A stretch of DNA of 64,000 nt from Paraperibacillus esterisolvens (GCF_046237625.1 NZ_CP143545.1:248001-312000); one strand, 5' to 3'. Numbered from the stretch's first letter, positions 49,986 through 58,996 are shown. The notes: generated by a model from the sequence alone, not told the origin. Translations and numbers: made by a program.

Positions 49986-50909
49986 ATGGGCGGTAGCGGA
50001 GGCGGATTTGGTAATATTGGTAAAACATTAAATGAATTGATGAAAGAAAACAATTCAAGTCAAGAGGAAGCAAGCTTTAACCGAGAAGTAAATGCCTACC
50101 TCAGCTCTCTGTTAACGAACTTAAATGATAGGGATGTTGATAAAGTAAATGATCACTTGGCTACATTGGAAGAAGCATTAGGGGAAAAAGTTGAAGGATA
50201 TCTTGAGCTGAAATTTGGAGGATCAGTAAGTAAACACACATATGCGAATGGTCTGAGTGATATTGATATGCTCGTACAACTTAATGATAGTTCTTTAGCG
50301 GACTTAAAGCCGAAAGAAGTTTTATCTTATTTTAAAAATACCATTCATGATAAACTGCCACAAACCGAGGTTAGTGTAGGTAAGTTAGCTGTAACAGTCA
50401 AATTTCCTGATGGATATGAAATTCAATTGCTTCCTAGTATTTCTACAGAAACAGGAATGCGTATTGCTAAAGTAGACAGTAATGAATGGAGTAATGTAAT
50501 TAAGCCTAAACAATTTGCTGAAAAACTCACTGAAGTAAATCGAGAAAACATTGGTCGTGTAGTTCCTACAATCAAAATTTTTAAAGTTATGAATAGCCAA
50601 TTACCAAAGCAGCTACAGTTATCCGGTTATCATATTGAATCTTTAGCTATAGATGCTTTTAAAGGAGGTAAAGTTGAGAAAAAAACTTATCGAGGGATGC
50701 TTCACCACTTTTGCGAACATGCACAAAAGGCAGTTTTAGGCCCGATTAAAGACAGTACAGGACAGTCAATTCATGTAGATGAGTATTTGGGAAGTAGCGA
50801 TAGTGTAATCCGGAAGCAAGTAAGTAAAGCTATAGAGAGGCTTTCAAACAAAATGAATCGTGCTGATGCACAAAAATCTTTAGAACAATGGATAAATCTA
50901 ATTGATTAA
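49986..50909 (+). CDS. CD-NTase (cGAS/DncV-like nucleotidyltransferase) of a type IV CBASS
   Basis: 307 residues. The nucleotidyltransferase active site is KFGGSVSKHTYANGLSDIDM: the G-[G/S]-S helix at about residues 75-78 and D-x-D in SDIDMLV at about 90-95. After sensing infection such enzymes make cyclic oligonucleotides that activate the effector. The N-terminus MGGSGGGFGNIG is unusually glycine-rich and would expose Gly2 once Met is removed. The position of the third carboxylate (YEIQLLPSI) carries Gln where many family members have Asp. The ATG has a GAAGGGGG site and lies 62 bases after the TGT-like gene. Confidence 0.87.
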   Translation: MGGSGGGFGNIGKTLNELMKENNSSQEEASFNREVNAYLSSLLTNLNDRDVDKVNDHLATLEEALGEKVEGYLELKFGGSVSKHTYANGLSDIDMLVQLNDSSLADLKPKEVLSYFKNTIHDKLPQTEVSVGKLAVTVKFPDGYEIQLLPSISTETGMRIAKVDSNEWSNVIKPKQFAEKLTEVNRENIGRVVPTIKIFKVMNSQLPKQLQLSGYHIESLAIDAFKGGKVEKKTYRGMLHHFCEHAQKAVLGPIKDSTGQSIHVDEYLGSSDSVIRKQVSKAIERLSNKMNRADAQKSLEQWINLID

Positions 50910-51272
50910 ACTTTATGTGATGATAAAAGACTTTTTATCGACAGAGCGAACAAGGCGTTTTCAATATTTGGGGACGCTTATTTGTACCATTCCATGTGTT
51001 GTTTAAGTAACTTAGCAGATTTTTTGCTTACATAAATATTTTGAAATGATGTAATTTATGAAAGTTATGGAGAAGTAACAGAAGAGTAAACCGGGAGGAA
51101 AAGCTGACCCAAGAAGAGAGACTTGGGCTATGGAAGCAGGCAATTATTTGAGTGGTGATGGAATAACTGTTGGATGCTAGTGTTCTATGCCGTTTTTTTG
51201 TTCCAATTCAACTTCATTAAAAGCAAAGGTACTAGTGGCCTGGGGAGTATAAATCTTTTTAGGTAGAGGTCT

Positions 51273-52010
51273 TCACTTCATTATATATAAAGGCTCCATG
51301 TAAGCTGGAACCAAACCTTGGTCAAGCGGAAAGCTCAGCTTCCAATCGATCCCCAAAATAAATGACCAGTTGTGATATACATTCTTTCCATCCTCTGACA
51401 GGCATAGTCCATTTTTTTGAGATTTCCATAGTAGCCAGAAAAATAACTTCCTGAGGGAATCATCGGTTGGATAGGCTTCTTTATCTTGTTGACTTTCCAG
51501 AACTGGTGTTGATAGCCTTAAATCATATTTAGGAAAAATGAGCCTTTTGATTTCCGCAGGATAACTAAAATAGGCGGTCAATTCCAGCCAGTTTGTTTCC
51601 CATATTTGATGATGATTGGGTTGCTTTTTCCCCCATATCTCCTTGAAAGTGGAGAACTCCAGTTCAGCCTCTTCCAGCGTGAGGGCCTGATAGATTTTCT
51701 TCAAGTCTGCCATAATGGCTTTTTGTTCCTTCCACGAAACATACTTCATAGAATTACGGATTTGGTGATTGATACATAACTGGATATCGGTCTTCGGAAA
51801 GACTGTGCTTATAACCTCATAGAAGTCAGAAAGCCCATCCTTACAGGCAATCAGGATATCCTGCACCCCTCTGTTTTTCAAGTCATTACAGACTCCCAGC
51901 CAGAAACTCGCTCTCATTTACTCCGATTTAAATGCCCAAAATCTCTTTGTGGCCAAGCAGATTGATCCCTAAAACACTGTAGGCAGCCTTGCTTACAATC
52001 CGATTTTCTT
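51273..52010 (-). pseudogene. IS256-family (Mutator) transposase remnant
   Basis: The C-terminal two thirds of an IS256-type DDE transposase. Motifs read GVQDILIACKDGLSDFYEVI, TDIQLCINHQIRNSMKYVSW and, upstream after a frame change near 51930, KAAYSVLGINLLGHKEILGI. The catalytic D in ACKDGL is kept, but the 5' end is missing and the frame is broken, so it is inactive. No terminal inverted repeats were found. Confidence 0.88.
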
Positions 52011-52151
52011 TCCGTACTTAAAAAATGTTTCTTTATTTATACTCACCTCCTTCGTATTCTTTTCGAAGCAAAGAAACCGTCAGGTGGTTAACGGTTCTTA
52101 TTAAAATGCTAACATTTTGCTAACGCCTTCTCATAAAAAACAGTAAATCAC

Positions 52152-52229
52152 CGTTAAAGATGCTACATCCACCAACATCCAAAACGTTAATTTACCGCAT
52201 TTTTTGCACTCAGCGTTAACAATATTACA
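52152..52229 (+). promoter_or_regulatory. Paired arm-type direct repeats at the right end of island 2
   Basis: CGTTAAAGATGCTACA (52152-52167) and CGTTAACAATATTACA (52214-52229). They start 62 bases apart and the second ends 14 bases before the att core, exactly the spacing seen at 39449-39526. Confidence 0.75.
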
Positions 52230-52243
52230 CACTATCAACCAAC

Positions 52244-52260
52244 GGGCGGCATGATGTAAT
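52244..52260 (+). repeat. attR of island 2 / third attachment site
   Basis: GGGCGGCATGATGTAAT. Identity with the groEL copy continues for 8 bases (CATCGCCC), and similarity runs on into the following integrase remnant. Confidence 0.9.
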
Positions 52261-52334
52261 CATCGCCCGAACCCCTTGAAATATGAAGGTTTTATGAAAG
52301 TGGGGAGTGGAATGTTAACATTCCTCTCCTAAAT

Positions 52335-52650
52335 TTAGAGGTTTCTCATGAGTTCCGCGAACTTATGAGAGACCTCTTTTTTCATTTTTTTGTTAGTTGC
52401 GGCATCGTCACAGTGACCAGGCCGTTCCATAATCTTTCTCAGCCTGCGTTTCCTTCTGCTAACACGATGTATGTATGTGAGCAGCCGTTTGCAATAGTAA
52501 AAGTTAGTTCCGCCTTTTTCATATACTTTCTCTTCTAATTCCTTAATAGTTTTTTCTGTCTTTATTATGGTAATCAGCCTCATTTCAATGGCGTCTTGAA
52601 GATCATTCTCCCAATGCGCTGTATACCGTCCAGTGTGCAGCCGGCATACC
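52335..52650 (-). pseudogene. Third tyrosine recombinase remnant
   Basis: A collapsed copy of the same integrase family. The C-terminus EVSHKFAELMRNL is nearly identical to that of the intact integrase (EASHKFAELMRNL), and pieces of RPGHCDDAAT, KTIKELEEKVYEK and, upstream, LDGIQRIGRMIFK can be aligned. Large internal deletions remove the catalytic arginine and tyrosine regions. Confidence 0.88.
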
Positions 52651-52836
52651 TTCCCCCCTAACTGTCTTCAGTCGGCATTCAATTTCTTCTCGCATCTAAA
52701 TTCAGCCATAAGTAAGCACCTCCAGTTGTTGATGATGCCTAACAATTGGGGTGCAGTTCTCAGCCGGCTGTTTTTAAAAATTCTTTTGTTAGTTTGTTAT
52801 TCAATCTTTTTTTCAAATAATGTGATCAATCCATAT

Positions 52837-53115
52837 CTAGATTGCATTCTCCCCATTGAGACATACTATGAAGGATTGGTACAAACTGCTGACCAAGGTT
52901 AATATATCTACTCGTGGTGGAACCTCTTTATAAACTTCACGATGTAAGAGTCCATCCTTTTCGAATTCTCTGAGTTGCTTCGTTGGCACCGATTGTGTAT
53001 TATCTGGTAATATGCGCTTTATTTCCCCAAATCTTCTTGTTTCTTCGGAAATATACCATGAAAGCGACAGCATCCACTTCCTGCCAACCATTTTTGTACT
53101 TAGTTTAGTGCGCAA
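52837..53115 (-). CDS. HxlR-family regulator, possibly truncated
   Basis: A 92-residue winged-helix protein. VGRKWMLSLSWYI, FGEIKRILPD, TKQLREFEKDGLLHREVYKE and VPPRVDI match the HxlR core. The N-terminus before GRKW is short and lacks the usual conserved Cys region, and the C-terminus fits poorly after PPRVDI, so the gene may be damaged. It is divergent from the MFS gene by about 100 bases and may control it. HxlR proteins often respond to electrophiles. Confidence 0.7.
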   Translation of the reverse strand: MRTKLSTKMVGRKWMLSLSWYISEETRRFGEIKRILPDNTQSVPTKQLREFEKDGLLHREVYKEVPPRVDILTLVSSLYQSFIVCLNGENAI

Positions 53116-53214
53116 TCAGACGAATACTTTACTTGTTTAAGATACTCCAATAAGATGACTACAGCAAATTCAGTAAGAAAAATCATTAATAAAGTAAAAA
53201 AGGGAGAAAAAGAG

Positions 53215-54645
53215 ATGAAAACATACAATACGCGTGCCATCCTGGCTTCACTGCTTATCTGCGGTTTTGTCGGCATGTTTAGCGAGACCGCTTTAAATAT
53301 AGCAATGACTAATTTAATGGAAGTGTTTCAAATTTCAGCCGCAACGGCACAGTGGTTAACAACCGGTTTCTTGCTTACCCTTGGCATTTTAATGCCCATG
53401 AGCGGGCTGCTGCTGCAGATGTTTACGACGAGGCAGCTATTCACAGGTTCGCTCACTAGCTTAATTCTAGGTACACTCATTGCGGCGCTAGCCTTCAATT
53501 TTGAAATGCTGATGTTCGCTCGAGTTTTACAGGCGGCTGGCATGGGATTATTGCTGCCACTAATGTTCAATACGATTCTTGTCATATACCCGCCGGAAAA
53601 GCGGGGGGCGGCGATGGGCTTCGTTGGACTTGTTATTATGTTTGCGCCAGCAACCGGCCCGACCATTGGAGGTCTATTAATCGAGTATTTAACATGGCAT
53701 TATATATTCTGGCTCTCTCTGCCGTTCCTGATTATTGGATTGTTGGTAGGGGTTAAGTATCTAGAAAATGTTACCGATGTCACGAAGCCCCGGATAGACC
53801 TGCTGTCTGTCGCATTGTCAACGATCGGCTTTGGAGGAGTTGTCTTCGGCTTCAGTAAGGCAGGCGAAGGATCTGAAGGCTGGGGCAGTGAAGTCGTGGT
53901 TACTTCAATCGTCGTCGGGCTCATAGCACTGCTGCTGTTCATACTGAGGCAGAACGGTATGCGCGATCCTATGATGAATCTGAGCGTTTTGAAGTACCCA
54001 ATGTACGTCGTTGGGCTGCTGCTGATACTCTCGTGTATGCTGATCATGATGTCAAGTATGATTATCCTGCCGATGTTTCTGCAGACGGGTGCAGGGCTGT
54101 CTGTGTTCACTACTGGACTCATGCTTTTGCCGGGCAGCGCGCTGAACGGTATCCTGTCCCCGCGTATGGGGCGCTTGTTCGATAAATATGGGCCAAAATG
54201 GCTCGTTATTCCCGGACTCGTGATCGTTTCAGTCATGTTATGGTTCTTTACTGCCCTATCTCCTGCTTCTTCTGTGGCTTTTATCGTCGCTTTGCATATC
54301 GGGCTCATGGTTGGGGTGGGCATGATATGGATGCCTGCTCAAACGAACGGACTAAATCAATTACCGCCGGAGTTATACCCGCACGGTACGGCGGTCATGA
54401 ACACACTGCAGCAGGTCGCAGGTGCAATTGGAACAGCGGTCGCCATCAGTATTCTTACTGGCGGTATGGAGAAATACATGCACGGCTCCTCCGCTTCAGA
54501 CAAACAGGCTGAAATCGCAAACGCGATGACAGCTGGATCACAAAACGTGTTCCTGTTTGCGATGATCATAGCATTGATTGCCTTGGTCATAGCCTTCTTC
54601 ATCCGCCGCGCTGTTGGCAGCCGCGAAGCGATGTCGCAACACTGA
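53215..54645 (+). CDS. DHA2-type MFS multidrug exporter
   Basis: A 476-residue major facilitator with 14 predicted membrane helices, the DHA2 (EmrB/QacA) pattern. Motifs visible are TAQWLTTGFLLTLGILMP (motif D1 region), RVLQAAGMGLLLPLMFN (motif B, Arg) and APATGPTIGGLLIEYLTWHY (motif C, the antiporter signature). The ATG at 53215 has an AGGGAG site; the earlier in-frame start (53155) is unsupported. Substrate unknown; drug or toxic metabolite export is likely. It is divergent from the HxlR gene. Codon use is GC-richer than that of the islands. Confidence 0.88.
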   Translation: MKTYNTRAILASLLICGFVGMFSETALNIAMTNLMEVFQISAATAQWLTTGFLLTLGILMPMSGLLLQMFTTRQLFTGSLTSLILGTLIAALAFNFEMLMFARVLQAAGMGLLLPLMFNTILVIYPPEKRGAAMGFVGLVIMFAPATGPTIGGLLIEYLTWHYIFWLSLPFLIIGLLVGVKYLENVTDVTKPRIDLLSVALSTIGFGGVVFGFSKAGEGSEGWGSEVVVTSIVVGLIALLLFILRQNGMRDPMMNLSVLKYPMYVVGLLLILSCMLIMMSSMIILPMFLQTGAGLSVFTTGLMLLPGSALNGILSPRMGRLFDKYGPKWLVIPGLVIVSVMLWFFTALSPASSVAFIVALHIGLMVGVGMIWMPAQTNGLNQLPPELYPHGTAVMNTLQQVAGAIGTAVAISILTGGMEKYMHGSSASDKQAEIANAMTAGSQNVFLFAMIIALIALVIAFFIRRAVGSREAMSQH

Positions 54646-54778
54646 TTCTCTTTCACAAAATCCCTTTTCGGTATCTAACGTTTACAAAATGGAAGTGGGA
54701 ATTAGGTGCCGATTTGAATTTAATGAGCCGGCCATCGGGATTGGTTATTGTGAAGTATTACCTTAAATAAAAATGGGT

Positions 54779-54810
54779 ATTGATCCAAGAAGGGTCAATG
54801 CTCTTTTTTC
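54779..54810 (+). terminator. Terminator after the MFS gene
   Basis: ATTGATCC (54779-54786) pairs with GGGTCAAT (54792-54799) with one G-T pair, followed by a T run after GCTC. Confidence 0.75.
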
Positions 54811-54957
54811 TTTACTGATATATATATATTGTAGAATTTCATACCGCGCAGAATTACTTAGCTGATGCTGCACAGGTGTAAATTTTATTAATAAGTGGTT
54901 ATTGTGATTTTAGGCAGGGTAACATAATTAAGACTTTTTCTAGAAAGGATGATCACC

Positions 54958-55581
54958 ATGGCAATGAACACAACGGAACAATCTCTATCGGTACAAGAAG
55001 CAATTGAAACACGCCATAGCATTCGCAAGTATAAGCAGGAGCCTATTCCTCAGCAAGACCTAAAAAAGATTTTTGAGTTGGTCCGCTTATCCCCGAGTGC
55101 ATGGAACCTTCAACCATGGCGTTTCCATGTAGTGACAGATAAGGATCTAAAGGAAAAGCTGGAAGAAGCAGCTTATGGTCAAAAACAAGTGACTTCAGCA
55201 CCCGCGGTTGTTGTGGTTACAAGTGATATGGAGGATGTACTTGCAAATATTGCTGACACTGTACACCCGGGACTTCCACCAGAGCGCAAGGAAGAAGAAG
55301 TGGCTAATCTGTCAGGATTTTTCAATGGCATGACGGTGGAAGATCGTGCTCAATGGGGGTTAACCCAGACAAATATCGCTTTTGGGTTCTTAATACTTGC
55401 CGTTCAATGATATGGATATTCAAGCAACCCTATGCTGGGCTTTGATCAGGATAAAGTAAGAGAGCTCCTGAATCTTCCTGGGCATGTCAGATTTGCAGGC
55501 ATTTTACCCATTGGAAAAGCAGATTCTGAAGGATATCCGCATCATCGTTTTGACTTAGAAAAAATTGCTGCATTCCTTTAA
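54958..55581 (+). pseudogene. Nitroreductase family gene interrupted by an in-frame TGA
   Basis: An FMN-dependent nitroreductase similar to B. subtilis YodC. The N-terminal part reads ETRHSIRKYKQEPI and LSPSAWNLQPWRFHVV (FMN phosphate site). A TGA at 55408-55410 interrupts it, but the same frame continues with YGYSSNPMLGFDQDKVRELL and FAGILPIGKADSEGYPHHRF to a TAA at 55579, which are the correct C-terminal motifs. The full product would be 207 residues. One substitution (for example TGG or CGA to TGA) explains it. ATG 54958 suits the AAAGGA site. It is a recent pseudogene or a sequencing error. Confidence 0.85.
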
Positions 55582-55596
55582 CTAAAAAGATGTAAT

Positions 55597-55622
55597 GGAG
55601 GGCTATTTAGTCCTCCTTTTTT
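55597..55622 (+). terminator. Terminator after the nitroreductase gene
   Basis: GGAGG(GCT) pairs with (AGT)CCTCC, followed by six T residues. The 460 bases from here to the next gene show no gene. Confidence 0.8.
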
Positions 55623-56086
55623 AATTCAAGACATCGGCCGTCACGCCGCTGAATATGTAACGCCAGCCGATGCTTTATTAATAGGGTAAAGTATGAAACC
55701 AGTTTCATGCCAAGTGTTTTTATTTATATCTTTTTAAGCTTTAAAAATTTTTGGTGATAGTTCCTCGATTTTACAGTCTGTGCCAATAGCGGGAAAGGTA
55801 CTTCAGTGTCAAAAGGTAATGTAAAAAAAGTTTCAAATCGTTCGAATGCTTTTTATAAAAGGGTAAAGGGCATCAGGCTGGAAAGCTGCGGGAGCAGCCT
55901 TTACAATCATTAATAAGGAAGCTCCCAAAATGAAATCTTCCTTTTTTGGACATTCTATTTACCGAGTTCAATAGTCCTGCCATCCATATCGTTTAGGCAG
56001 CAAGATACCGCATTTTCACATAATCACCAGGGATAACCTTTAAAAGGGGTCACAGTCAGGGAAAGATATCTTAAAGGAGAGTGCAC

Positions 56087-56863
56087 ATGATGAAATTAAA
56101 AGATCAGCATATCGTGGTGACCGGAGCTTCAAGTGGTTTAGGCTTTGCAATGGCAGAAGCGCTTTTAAAAGAGGGAGCAACTGTTGCCTTATCGTCCCGC
56201 CCGGGAGGGAAATTGAGTGAGGCTGTACATAATCTGACAAAGCAAGGGTTGCATGCGGTTGAGCTTCCGATGGATGTCCGTTCTGAAGAATCAGTGAACG
56301 ATGCCGTCGATTGGGTGAAAAAGGAATGGGGGAAAATTGATGTTCTTATAAACAATGCCGGAATAGGCATGCGAACGGTAAATCCTCAATTTTTGACTGA
56401 ACCGCAGCCTTTCTTTCAAGTTTCACCCGATGGATTCCGTGATTTAATGGATACAAACGTTACAGGATATTTCCTGGTTTCCCGCGGTTTTGTTCCTTTT
56501 ATGGCCGAACAGGGAAAAGGTAAAATCATTAATATATCTATGAATTATGAGACAATGAAGCGAAAGGGATTTGTCCCTTATGGCCCTTCTCGCGCAGCCA
56601 CTGAGTCTTTGTCCTATATTATGGCAGAGGATTTAAAAAGCTATGGCATTACAGTAAATATGCTGCTTCCTGGAGGAGCAACCATAACGGGCATGATTCC
56701 TGATGAAGTAAAAAAGCAGCTTGAAGGCAAATTTCAGCTGCTGGATCCGGTAGTAATGGCTAAACCCATTGTCTTTTTGGCATCGGAGGAATCAGAAGGA
56801 ATTACCGGAGAACGAATTGTGGCAATTGAATTTGATAAATGGCTGCAGGAAAAGGGCAAATAA
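56087..56863 (+). CDS. Short-chain dehydrogenase/reductase
   Basis: A 258-residue classical SDR. Cofactor motif TGASSGLGFAMAEA (residues about 11-24), NNAGIG (about 87-92), and the catalytic set with Tyr in VPYGPSRAA (Y-x3-R instead of the usual Y-x3-K; about 165-173). Serine at INISMNYETMKRKG fits the catalytic Ser. The replacement of the active-site Lys by Arg is unusual and could lower activity. Arg in SSRPGGK suggests NADP(H). ATG 56087 follows AAGGAG at a spacing of 7. Substrate unknown. Confidence 0.85.
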   Translation: MMKLKDQHIVVTGASSGLGFAMAEALLKEGATVALSSRPGGKLSEAVHNLTKQGLHAVELPMDVRSEESVNDAVDWVKKEWGKIDVLINNAGIGMRTVNPQFLTEPQPFFQVSPDGFRDLMDTNVTGYFLVSRGFVPFMAEQGKGKIINISMNYETMKRKGFVPYGPSRAATESLSYIMAEDLKSYGITVNMLLPGGATITGMIPDEVKKQLEGKFQLLDPVVMAKPIVFLASEESEGITGERIVAIEFDKWLQEKGK

Positions 56864-56990
56864 CTCCCAGGGCTTTGATGTTTCCACTATAAAGTGAGTT
56901 AAGTGGAAGAAAAAGTGTATGACCCTCTTTCTTAGCACCTGCCGCTATACAATAGTCCCTAACAGTTTAGTAAGAAACAAAGTTATCAGA

Positions 56991-57090
56991 AAGAGTGGAA
57001 TGCTGACATCTTACTGGCATTGAGGAAATAGAGGAAGCTTTTCAGAAGTTCTTTGAACTTTTGGGGAGCTTCTTTTTTTGGTTATATGTT
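56991..57090 (-). pseudogene. Integrase 3' scar of a further island
   Basis: About 100 bases similar to the sequence inside the other attachment sites: GAGTGGAATGCTGACATCTT compares with 25321-25340, and the minus strand reads EAPQKFKELLKSF, the counterpart of EASHKFAELMRNL. No att core survives. The rest of 56864-57317 shows nothing. Confidence 0.65.
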
Positions 57091-57317
57091 AAGGATATAT
57101 CCTTCCGAATGTGGTTTTTGGTATGAAAGAAAGAATCTATAATTTAGAGAGATACACGAGCATAAACAAGGAAAAAGCAAGGTGTGAATTTTCCACAGAC
57201 TAGGTCGATTTTTTTAGTGAGGCAGCAGGTAACAGTATAGTTTTCTTAGAGTAAAGCAATCTGCTGGTAAAAAAAGGCGTCACATGAATAGCTTTAAAAC
57301 CCAAAAAGAGAGGGTAT

Positions 57318-57800
57318 GTGAACCGTATGAGGAAACTTTCGGATTGGAGGGTACAGGAAGCTATGAAAAAATCAATGCCCATTATCGTAACGTCTCTGCT
57401 TTCGGCCGCCGGGGCAGCACTTACTATAACAGCTTATAAAAAAAGACAAAATGACGACCGCAAACAGCTAGATGATGCAGATATGCTGGAGCGGAAACAG
57501 GAGGAAGCAGTCGCGATTGCGAAGGTTTTGCATGGCGATTGGCAGGCACGGATGGCTCTTGCCTGGAAGATGATTAACGAAGACCGCACTCATGAAGTAA
57601 GCGAACTGATCTGCCTTGAAACACTGGAACCAAAAGAGCAGAAACAGCAGGAACAAAAGCCGGTTAAGACCGGATCGAAAAACAGTGTTAAAGACCGTGG
57701 CGATTTTATATGGAACAGTAAGGAAACGGATGAAATGGATGCAGGTAACGCGGATAGGGATCCTGCTAATAATTCGACAACTCTTCCTAATTTTCACTAA
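57318..57800 (+). CDS. Small membrane-anchored protein of unknown function
   Basis: 160 residues. One membrane helix (about residues 20-41, MPIIVTSLLSAAGAALTITA) is followed by a charged cytosolic or external region rich in K, E and Q (EPKEQKQQEQKPVKTGSK). Start could be GTG 57318 or ATG 57327; GAGAGGG lies upstream of both. No family recognised. It ends before a strong terminator and stands alone. Confidence 0.65.
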   Translation: MNRMRKLSDWRVQEAMKKSMPIIVTSLLSAAGAALTITAYKKRQNDDRKQLDDADMLERKQEEAVAIAKVLHGDWQARMALAWKMINEDRTHEVSELICLETLEPKEQKQQEQKPVKTGSKNSVKDRGDFIWNSKETDEMDAGNADRDPANNSTTLPNFH

Positions 57801-57822
57801 TTGGGACGCAGCGATTAATAAT

Positions 57823-57862
57823 AAAATCTCCTCAGATAACCCAGGTTAGAGGAGATTTTTTA
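57823..57862. terminator. Bidirectional terminator
   Basis: AAAATCTCCTC (57823-57833) pairs perfectly with GAGGAGATTTT (57849-57859), then T residues. Confidence 0.92.
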
Positions 57863-58018
57863 TTCTATTTGTGGAAAAGGAGCGGAGCTGCTTGTATCAT
57901 GAGTGTTTAAATTCCAGCCAGACAAGGAATTAAATGAAAGCAGCCCTTTTATAATGCAGACTGTCTATTGTTAAGAAGCAGTAAAAACTAGTCTTATCTT
58001 TTAATTGGAGGAATGATT

Positions 58019-58996
58019 ATGAGCTTAATTAAAGGGAAACCGGGATTTGGAACCGCCCCGCTTGGCAATATGTTCAGGGATGTTCCGGAGGAGGAAGCTA
58101 GACGCACGATTGAGACTGCCTGGGAAGAGGGAGTCCGGTATTTCGATACAGCGCCTTTTTATGGAGCGGGATTAGCTGAACTTCGGCTTGGAGACGTGCT
58201 TTCACAATATAAGCGTGATGATTTCTTATTATCCACGAAGGTAGGCCGGGTCATTGAGGATGAGATGGAAGAAAAGGAAGGGATGTTTGAGTACGGCCGC
58301 AAGAATAAGGTGACGACGGATTATAGTGAAGAGGCAACACTTCGGTCAGTGGAGCAGAGCCTGGAGCGGTTGAAAACGGACCGTCTGGATTTTGTGTATG
58401 TACATGATGTTTCCCCTGATTTTCATGGTGACAAATGGGTCGGCCAGTTTGATATTGCAAGAAGGGGGGCATTCCGTGTCCTCGAACGCCTTAAGCAAGA
58501 AGGCGTGGTGAAGGCGTGGGGTCTTGGAGTGAACCATACAGAGCCGATTGAGCTGGCCATGGAACTGGAGGAACTGCAGCCTGGCATCTGCCTGCAGGCG
58601 ACCCATTATACGCTGTTGAATCATGAGTATGCCCTGACAAGATTGATGCCGAGGGCAGTAGAAAAGAATGTGAAGATTGTGGTCGGAGCGCCATTCAATT
58701 CTGGTGTGCTGGTTGGAGGGGATCATTTTGATTATGGGAAAATCCCTGAAGACATTGCCGCAAAAGCAAAGAGAATTCAGCAGGCTGCCGAGAAGCACGG
58801 CATCAGCGTAAAAAGCGCCGCGCTTCAGTTCTCAATGGCGCATCCGGCGGTAGCAGCTGTCATTCCTGGCTCTACCAGGCCTCAGCATGTTAAGGAGGAT
58901 GTGGCGGCTTCGAAAGAAAAAATTCCGGCTGCCTTCTGGCAGGAGCTGAAGGAAAAAGAGCTGGTCGCGCCAAATGCTCCTCTGCCGGTTGATTGA
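58019..58996 (+). CDS. Aldo/keto reductase
   Basis: A 325-residue AKR with an intact tetrad: Asp in YFDTAPFYGAG, Tyr in the same motif, Lys in LLSTKVGR and His in FVYVHDVSPD. The sequence pattern (FGTAPLGNMFRDVPEEEA; VVGAPFNSGVLVGG; VIPGSTRPQHVKEDV) resembles the D-threo-aldose 1-dehydrogenase / L-fucose dehydrogenase / pyridoxal 4-dehydrogenase branch. The exact substrate cannot be told. ATG 58019 is preferred because GGAG ends 8 bases before it; ATG 58013 overlaps the site. Confidence 0.9.
   Translation: MSLIKGKPGFGTAPLGNMFRDVPEEEARRTIETAWEEGVRYFDTAPFYGAGLAELRLGDVLSQYKRDDFLLSTKVGRVIEDEMEEKEGMFEYGRKNKVTTDYSEEATLRSVEQSLERLKTDRLDFVYVHDVSPDFHGDKWVGQFDIARRGAFRVLERLKQEGVVKAWGLGVNHTEPIELAMELEELQPGICLQATHYTLLNHEYALTRLMPRAVEKNVKIVVGAPFNSGVLVGGDHFDYGKIPEDIAAKAKRIQQAAEKHGISVKSAALQFSMAHPAVAAVIPGSTRPQHVKEDVAASKEKIPAAFWQELKEKELVAPNAPLPVD

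Noticed and set aside
25277..52260. Prophage
   Set aside because: No capsid, portal, terminase, tail or lysis genes are present; only integrase and an excisionase-like gene. The units are defence-type islands.
25277..57100. ICE or conjugative element
   Set aside because: No relaxase, coupling protein or type IV secretion genes were found in the region.
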